A stretch of DNA of 64,000 bases from DATMER01 sp963844885. GTDB taxonomy: Bacteria > Acidobacteriota > Thermoanaerobaculia > Multivoradales > UBA5704. A model generated the notes under the pieces. The model ran no database searches. It saw only the letters and a list, made by a program, of their open reading frames with translations, and had not been told where the DNA came from. The stretch's first letter is position 1, and every line of letters starts with the position of its first letter. Positions 55,620 to 64,000 of the stretch are shown in pieces. Location of the stretch: contig CAWJQA010000012.1 in the NCBI GenBank assembly GCA_963844885.1, positions 496,001-560,000 of the forward strand. The letters run 5' to 3'. The position numbers and the translations under genes are program-made.

Positions 55620-56105
55620 TCAGCCCATCCTGTCGACGACCTTGTTCAGGGCCTTGGCCATCATCTTCTCCAAGACCTGTTCCAGGTCCATGCTCCCCTT
55701 CTCCTCCTGAGCCGTCGGCTTCTCGGGCTCTTCGAACTCGAGCTCGGAGAGGTTCAGGGATCCGCCCCAGGGGGCGTTTCCGGTCCGGTGGTACTCGTCC
55801 AGCGTCTCGCGCAGGCGCGCGGCGGAGGCGGTCATCGGCTTCCGCTTCTTCGGGAAGGCGAGCTGGAACAGCTCCTCCGGTTCCACTCCGATCACCCGCG
55901 AGATGGCCACCACGTGGTCCACCTTGAGGTCGATCATCCCGGAGAAAAGCCGGCTGAGATAGCTGCCGCTCAGGCCGAGCTTCCTCTCCACATCCCGATT
56001 CGTGAAGCCCAGAACCTTCATTGCGGTCTTCAGCATCGTACGGAGGCGGCGGACCTCGGGGCTGGGCTCAGGGGTGGTTTCGATCTTTTTTCTTTTTGGC
56101 GACAT
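55620..56105 (-). CDS. XRE-family transcriptional regulator
   Basis: 161 aa. HTH at about residues 25-80: LKTAMKVLGFTNRDVERKLG, LSGSYLSRLFSGMIDLKVDH, VVAISRVIGVEPEELFQLAF. Basic N-terminus (MSPKRKK), acidic helical C-terminus (EFEEPEKPTAQEEKGSMDLE). Converges with the gene at 54925 and is divergent from the secreted protein at 56270. Target unknown; self-regulation or control of 56270 from the 164-bp gap is plausible. Confidence 0.8.
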   Translation of the reverse strand: MSPKRKKIETTPEPSPEVRRLRTMLKTAMKVLGFTNRDVERKLGLSGSYLSRLFSGMIDLKVDHVVAISRVIGVEPEELFQLAFPKKRKPMTASAARLRETLDEYHRTGNAPWGGSLNLSELEFEEPEKPTAQEEKGSMDLEQVLEKMMAKALNKVVDRMG

Positions 56106-56269
56106 TGTGGCTGGATCTTACATCAAGGACAGCCAACGCACAACCACCCTTCCACTCCTGCCCCTCGGGTGCAATCCGTGCTCGGCGGCGGCCTCCCTGC
56201 TGGTATGGGCTATAATGACTCCGTCATCGAGCAACCCGAAACGCAGCCTCTCTTCAGGGAAATACAAGC

Positions 56270-57604
56270 ATGTCTCGACCGGCCTCAATGGTTGTCCTCG
56301 CTTCCACTCTCCTCGCGTCCGCCGCCTGGGCGGGCACGGTCTACGTCCCGCTCCCCGGCGTGTCCCAGGCCGGCTCGGCCGCCTACGAGGCGGAGGTGGC
56401 GGTCACGAACATGGTCGCCCAGCCGTCCTCCACGAACCAGGTTCTCCTCACGAACGATACGGACGGCACCCAGCGCACCGGCCAGCCCACGGCCCTCCAG
56501 GTGCCGGGCAGCCGAACGGTCATCGTGAAGCCCGGGGCCACGTTCCGCGGCCTGCTGGAGCTGTCCGGCTCGCCCAACCTGCGCTATGCCGCGCGGCTGG
56601 CGGGAAAAGGCGCGGCCGGTGCGATGGGCGTGGCCCTGCCGGTCCTGACCTCGGACAACCTGAAGCCCGCGAACGGCAACCTCGTCCTTCAGGGTCTGAC
56701 CCAGACCGCGACCCGGTCCACCCACATCACCCTGGTGAACCTGGGCCAGTACGCCAGCACCTGCACGGTGACCCTGCTGAGGGCCGACGGCTCGTCCCTG
56801 GGCGCGGCCTCGACGGCGACGCTCAAGCCGCTCTCGCAGCGCTACTTCCCGGACGTCTTCGCGGTGGTGCCGGGAGCGGCCGACCAGTCGGACCTGCGGG
56901 CGGCCGTGAGCTGCACCCGGGAGTTCTTCGCCTATGCCCTGCTGACCGACAGCGCTACGGGAGAGGCGGCGGTGATCGAACCCTCCGGCAGCGGCGAATC
57001 GACGCTGTCCGTCCCCGGCGCGGAGCCCGAGTGCCCCACCGGAGCCACCTGCCTGACGGCCAAGGGAGTGGTCCACAAGGCGACGAAGACCACCCCGGTC
57101 GGCCGGCTGACCTTCAACGCCACGGCCGGGACCGCCACGCGCTTCAAGTTGACCCTGGACGTGACCGTGGGCGACTGGTTCGCGGCCGAGCCGGACGCCA
57201 AGCACCTGGTCTACTGGTTCGTGATCAACAGGAACCAGGACATGCCGGGCATGCTCTACTTCCGGGGACCTGACCAGTACACGGCCATGGTGCGGCACGG
57301 CATCGCGCTCAAGCACCCCCAGAAGCTCAAGATCGTGACCCCCTTCCAGGCGACGCCGGGGCGGACCTACCGGGTCGTGAACGACTACGACATGGGCAAG
57401 GGGACGTATACGGTGACGGTGACGGACGTTGCCACGGGAGAGGTGAAGGCGACTCTGAACGGAGCCCCCAACGTCTCGAAATACACCCTCAAGACGGGCG
57501 ACAAGTTCCTGATCGACATGGGCTTCCCCGAAGGCGTGACCCCCGACGAGGTGCCCGGCTACAACTGGACCTGGAGCGACGTCCGGATCGAGGTCTACAA
57601 CTAG
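56270..57604 (+). CDS. Secreted beta-rich protein, unknown
   Basis: 444 aa, ATG at 56270. Signal peptide (VVLASTLLASAAWA), mature start GTVYVPLPGV. Residues 20-240 resemble surface or adhesion beta-sandwiches (AYEAEVAVTNMVAQPSSTNQ, STHITLVNLGQYASTCTV). From about 270 a second domain (FKLTLDVTVGDWFAAEPDAK, LVYWFVINRNQDMPGMLYF, YNWTWSDVRIEVYN) looks like a lectin/laminin-G-like jelly roll. No enzyme motif. Exported; possibly carbohydrate-binding. Confidence 0.75.
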   Translation: MSRPASMVVLASTLLASAAWAGTVYVPLPGVSQAGSAAYEAEVAVTNMVAQPSSTNQVLLTNDTDGTQRTGQPTALQVPGSRTVIVKPGATFRGLLELSGSPNLRYAARLAGKGAAGAMGVALPVLTSDNLKPANGNLVLQGLTQTATRSTHITLVNLGQYASTCTVTLLRADGSSLGAASTATLKPLSQRYFPDVFAVVPGAADQSDLRAAVSCTREFFAYALLTDSATGEAAVIEPSGSGESTLSVPGAEPECPTGATCLTAKGVVHKATKTTPVGRLTFNATAGTATRFKLTLDVTVGDWFAAEPDAKHLVYWFVINRNQDMPGMLYFRGPDQYTAMVRHGIALKHPQKLKIVTPFQATPGRTYRVVNDYDMGKGTYTVTVTDVATGEVKATLNGAPNVSKYTLKTGDKFLIDMGFPEGVTPDEVPGYNWTWSDVRIEVYN

Positions 57605-57615
57605 TAGAGGCAACC

Positions 57616-57741
57616 GTAGGGGCAGGCCTCGTACCTGCCCTTCGGACACGGGGGGGCGGCCACCGCGGGTCACTTCGGACCGGCGGCAGCCTCGTGCCTG
57701 CCCCTTTGGCACCACGGGGGGGCAACCACCAAGCGTTGCCC

Positions 57742-57745
<4 letters not shown>
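57616..57745. repeat. 130-bp element with terminal inverted repeats GTAGGGGCA/TGCCCCTAC
   Basis: Perfect 9-bp terminal inverted repeats, internal copies of GGCAGGCCTCGTACCTGCCC and GCAGCCTCGTGCCTGCCCC, and two GGGGGGG runs. It fills the gap between the secreted-protein stop (57604) and carB; its right end contains the carB stop codon (TAG at 57742-57744, minus strand). MITE/REP-like; nothing else in this gap. Confidence 0.75.
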
Positions 57746-60954
<3,209 letters not shown>

Positions 60955-61192
60955 GGCGCGGGGAATATACCAGTTGGCTCCGTTCGCCGCCCCCCTCTGC
61001 AGGGTTGACTACCGCTCCGGCTCAGGCATCCTTTCCGGCCGAAACCCGAGACACGGATTCCCGGAAGGCCAAGCCCACTCTGTTGGCGGACGGCAGCGGC
61101 CTTGGACCGGCTGCCCGGCCGGCTCTCTCAGCCTTCGAGGAACCGCGCAATCGGGGCTCCTGAGCAGGCAAACCCCCGCCGTTCCTCATTTT

Positions 61193-61522
61193 GAGCCTCT
61201 CAATGAGCTCGATGAGCCTCTCATCGACGTTGACGAGCCGCTCATCGTGCAACGAGCCTCTCGTTGACCTTCACGAGCCTCTCGTCGACCTTCACGAGCC
61301 TCTCGTTGAGCTGATGAGCCTCTCATCAAGGACGTTGAGCCTCTCATCGACTTCGAGCCTCTCATCAAGGTCAACGAGCCTCTCATTGAGGTCGATGAGC
61401 CTCTCGTCAGACTCATTGAGGGTCTCATCGACCTTCACGAGCCTCTCAACGAGCTCGATGAGCCTCTCATTGAGGACGTTGAGAGGCTCATCAGACTCAA
61501 CGAGCCTCTCGTGAGCCTCCCG
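61193..61522. repeat. Intergenic array 3: 16 units of GAGCCTCTC with 21-bp period and co-varying arms
   Basis: GAGCCTCTC (or a close variant) starts at 61193, 61214, 61235, 61254, 61275, 61296, 61316, 61337, 61355, 61376, 61397, 61418, 61439, 61460, 61481 (inverted, GAGAGGCTC) and 61502; steps are 21 bp except four of 18-20. Each unit is a dyad, GAG-CCT-CTC, and the flanking bases often change together: TTGAG..CTCAA, GATGAG..CTCATC, CAACGAG..CTCGTTG, ACGAG..CTCGT. 60955-61192 upstream shows no gene. 61523-61676 shows none either. Confidence 0.88.
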
Positions 61523-61676
61523 TCGAGGCCTCGCGAGACCACCGCGAAGGAGGCCAGCCTGATTCTCTCTCTACGTGCCGGTCAACGGACCCGTGTGCGA
61601 CTCGATTCCAGGCGGATCGAGGACGATCCCCTCGTCGAGAAGGCAAGAACAGCCTCGCGAACCTCGGCGCAGAGGG

Positions 61677-61919
61677 CTACGCTGACGCCTTGCGCGACCC
61701 TTGGTCGGCTCCACCGCCTTGTTGTGCGGCCGAGGCGCTCTCTGCCGGACGCAGCGCGTTGGTGGAGAGCCGCCTGGGAGCAAACGACACGACTTCCCGC
61801 CCGCTCTCGCGCTGGTGGCGCCGAAGAGTCGCGACCATCGCGGCCAGGTCGTAATTGTGCTCCTTGGCGAAGGCTTCACGCACCGCGTGGATCTCTTCGA
61901 TGATGGGATCTCGTTCCAT
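61677..61919 (-). CDS. Antitoxin-like protein of the second PIN pair
   Basis: 80 aa, ATG at 61919 with GAGGAG 8-9 bp upstream inside the end of the toxin gene. The conserved part is MERDPIIEEIHAVREAFAKE and HNYDLAAMVATLRRHQRESG, up to VVSFAPRRL, a small helical partner often seen next to VapC-like PIN proteins. The last about 20 residues (AAQQGGGADQGSRKASA) are low-complexity and may reflect loss of the original stop by fusion to repeat-like DNA. Confidence 0.7.
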   Translation of the reverse strand: MERDPIIEEIHAVREAFAKEHNYDLAAMVATLRRHQRESGREVVSFAPRRLSTNALRPAESASAAQQGGGADQGSRKASA

Positions 61920-61922
61920 GTG

Positions 61923-62389
61923 CTACTCCTCTAACAATTCCTCAGGTGTGCAGATCAGCGGCGGCTGAAAGCCATCCGCCCGGCACATCGTCTCGATCCT
62001 TCCACGAATTGAAGCGTTTGCGATATGAGAGCAGTTCCAGGTCAACAGGTAGCTCATGCCATGGACGACCGCGACGGCGACATGAAGGCTATCGATCGCT
62101 GCCTTGGATGGCATCGCGCCGCCTTCGAGAAAGCGTGCGGCGATCTTGTGGGCTTGGTCGGTGACATCGAGGGCAACCCCCTGGAGTGCCGACAGCCGCC
62201 GGGCCGCAGCATCCGGGTCGCCTCTCATGGCCTCGTCTAGAACGATCTGGGAGGTGAACAGCTCGAACTGCTCCGAACAGCCCACCAATCGCGCGTGAGC
62301 TGCTGGTGTGCTGCCCGAACAATGTCGCGGCTCGGGAGTGCCGTCAGGTAACTGACGACGCTGGTTTCGAGGTAGACGCGAGACTTCAT
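61923..62389 (-). CDS. PIN-domain protein (VapC-like), frameshifted
   Basis: ATG at 62389 gives KSRVYLETSVVSYLTALPSR (first acidic site E8) up to LTRDWWAV. There the frame breaks near 62280 and continues in another frame as EQFELFTSQIVLDEAMRGDP, SKAAIDSLHVAVAVVHGMSY, LLTWNCSHIANA and the conserved end ICTPEELLEE. The repaired protein is about 155 aa, normal for this PIN subgroup. Toxin gene precedes the antitoxin gene by 3 bp. Either inactive or a sequence error. Confidence 0.78.
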
Positions 62390-62607
62390 CGGGGCTCCCA
62401 GTACCGTCTCAGCGTACCACATCCTGTCGGCCCCCGATCTGTCGTCCCTCGATCTCTCGACTCTCGCCCGGGGCTCCGCCCATCGCCTGGACGGCGGCGC
62501 GGGTGAGAAAACCGGAGCGGCTCTCGCCATGGCGCCTGGCGTAGTCGTCCGGCCTCTCGGCCGGACTCGCAGGTCAGCCCCGTAGGCTGGCGCACCTTCT
62601 CAAAGGG

Positions 62608-63958
62608 TCAGGGAGGTCCCTGAAAGCAGCCACCGTCCACCATCGCCGAGGAGCCCGCGGCGGTCTGCTCCGGGCTCGGCCGCCGGGTCTGCGGCGACTT
62701 GGCCGCTTCGCCGTTCGGGCAGCCACCACTCTTGTTGCAGTACGAATATTGGCCGCTGGTCACCTGGTAGGAGATATGCACGTGGGGCAAGCCCGCGGCG
62801 CTGCCGGAGTCGCCGGCGAGACCGATCACCGTCACGTTGCCCGTCACCGCCTGGCCATTGGTGATCTTGATCGAGCTCAGATGCGCGGCGCGCGTCGAGT
62901 AGCTGTTGCTGTGCGCCACGAGCACGTTGTACCCGTAGCCGGTGGCGGAGTAGGTCCCTTTGGTGGCCGTTCCGCTCGCCATCGCGTACACGTTCTGGCC
63001 GATCTCGTTCGCCGCATTGGTGCAGTTGCTGGCGACATACTGGTTGAAGTCGATGGCGTAGTAGTCGAAGTTGCAGTTACCGTGGTAGTAGTTGCCGTAG
63101 AACGATCCTACACCGCCGGCCATCCAATAGGTTCCAACCTGGAACGGCATGTAGAGCGTGATCCCCGCCGTCGAGGCGCAGCTCATGCCGGCCCCGCAAT
63201 CGCCGTTGTCGGTGCCGATCCAGCTATTGCACGCGCCGGCCGCGGCGGCCACGTTTTCCATCTTCTCGAAGAGAGCCGGCCTGGCGGATCTCGTGGTCGA
63301 TCAGACCCCGCAGCGACTCGGTGAGGCGAGCAAGGTCCGACTTTGAAAGATGCTTCGCCGGGCTGGGGGCACCACTGCGACGAACCCGGTCGACCACCGC
63401 CAGCGCGCCCTCGAGGTCCACCGTGTCGACGGGAGCGATGTTGGCCAGCAGAACCTTGCCCTTGCTGAAAGGCATCACGATCTCCACGGCCGAGCTCAGC
63501 CCGAGATGGACGACGGAGGCCATGCCCAGGTTGTCGCCGATCTGCAAAACCACTTTGCGGCTCGTGGAGACCGGCACGTCCGAGCCCCAGTTGCCGGAAT
63601 ACCGCTTCTCCATCCAACCCTGCAGCGTCGTCGCATCGCGGAGATCGAGCGTCAATACGTCGATCTTCGCCATCTCCTTGAGCAAAACGTGATTGCCCCC
63701 GGCGCCCACCAGGCGCGCCGAGCCGGCATCGTAATTGGTGAGGGTCGTCACGCCCGCGGTGCCAACCCGCGGCACCGCGGCATACCAGCCCTTGGGCACC
63801 GTGATCACGGTGTGATTGAGAGGATCAACGACCTTTCCGGGGCCAGCGACATAGGTCGCACCCACTGGCGATGCACTGCTGCCGGCAAAAGCAGCGCCAA
63901 CCCCTAGGAAGACGACTGCCAATGCCATGGCGGCTACAAACAAAGATCTGGACTTCAT
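62608..63958 (-). CDS. Secreted M23 metallopeptidase-like protein, frameshifted
   Basis: ATG at 63958 with AAAGGA 9-10 bp upstream. Signal peptide (SLFVAAMALAVVFLGVGAAF). N-terminal about 230 residues are beta-rich, unknown (VVDPLNHTVITVPKGWYAAV, LQGWMEKRYSGNWGSDVP). One extra base near 63272 must be removed to join IDHEIRQAG to LFEKMENVAAAAGACNSWIG. C-terminal LytM/M23 domain: HGNCNFDYYAIDF (His and Asp zinc ligands), VYAMASGTATKG, and HVHISYQ (HxH). Degrades cell-wall peptides or other bacterial proteins outside the cell. The frameshift could be an assembly error. Confidence 0.8.
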
Positions 63959-64000
63959 GTGAAGGGTTCCTTTCTCCATTCCGGCTGGGCTGTGATTAGC

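Noticed and set aside
61193..61522. CRISPR array
   Set aside because: Repeat units are contiguous at 21 bp with no unique spacers of 30-40 bp and no cas gene nearby; the same holds for arrays 1 and 2.

Overview
The window is GC-rich, densely coding DNA from what is probably an Acidobacteriota genome of the Thermoanaerobaculia type. This is inferred from an ADOP-type duplicated permease, a 7TM/GAF/zinc-ribbon Ser/Thr kinase, XRE-TPR regulators, many secreted beta-rich proteins and a GT21 (HpnI-like) glycolipid gene. No rRNA, tRNA or CRISPR array was recognised. No phylogenetic test could be run.

Layout. 1-14.4 kb: secondary-metabolite region. It holds the start of one NRPS gene running off the left edge, a P-loop protein, a glycosyltransferase-thioesterase fusion, a VapBC-like pair, and a three-gene operon of two alkaline-phosphatase/sulfatase-superfamily proteins plus a C-A-T NRPS module. 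A divergent four-gene SsuABC-like transporter and outer-membrane-protein operon follows. 14.5-17 kb: ADOP permease. 17-24 kb: regulators and peptides, with an XRE gene, two large XRE-TPR regulators, the 3' stump of a third, and very small genes including exported peptides. 24-32 kb: large secreted carboxypeptidase-regulatory-like proteins, small Cys-rich exported proteins, and a mosaic of duplicated and truncated pieces. 33.3-41.5 kb: a duplicated two-gene unit (DUF4038-like secreted hydrolase plus FG-GAP/VCBS-like protein) bounded by ~215-bp direct repeats. 41.6-57.6 kb: mostly housekeeping and lipid genes (lysyl-oxidase-like protein, nitrilase, glycolipid trio, MtaB, STK, OMT, QueD, Udk, MutM). 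57.7-64 kb: carB, a 21-bp repeat array, a second TA pair and an M23 peptidase.

The most novel material is of two kinds. First, XRE-TPR regulators sit next to short exported peptides and large secreted proteins, which could be a peptide-signalling or secreted peptide/partner system. Second, three intergenic arrays of unrelated sequence share a period of about 21 bp (two helical turns); in one of them the unit arms co-vary around a dyad.

Caution on sequence quality. carB, which should be intact, carries three one-base deletions within 260 bp. Single frameshifts also break the GT-TE fusion, a beta-propeller, a carboxypeptidase-like gene, a PIN toxin and the M23 peptidase. At least some of these are probably assembly errors, so broken genes are described as frameshifted rather than dead unless large pieces are missing.
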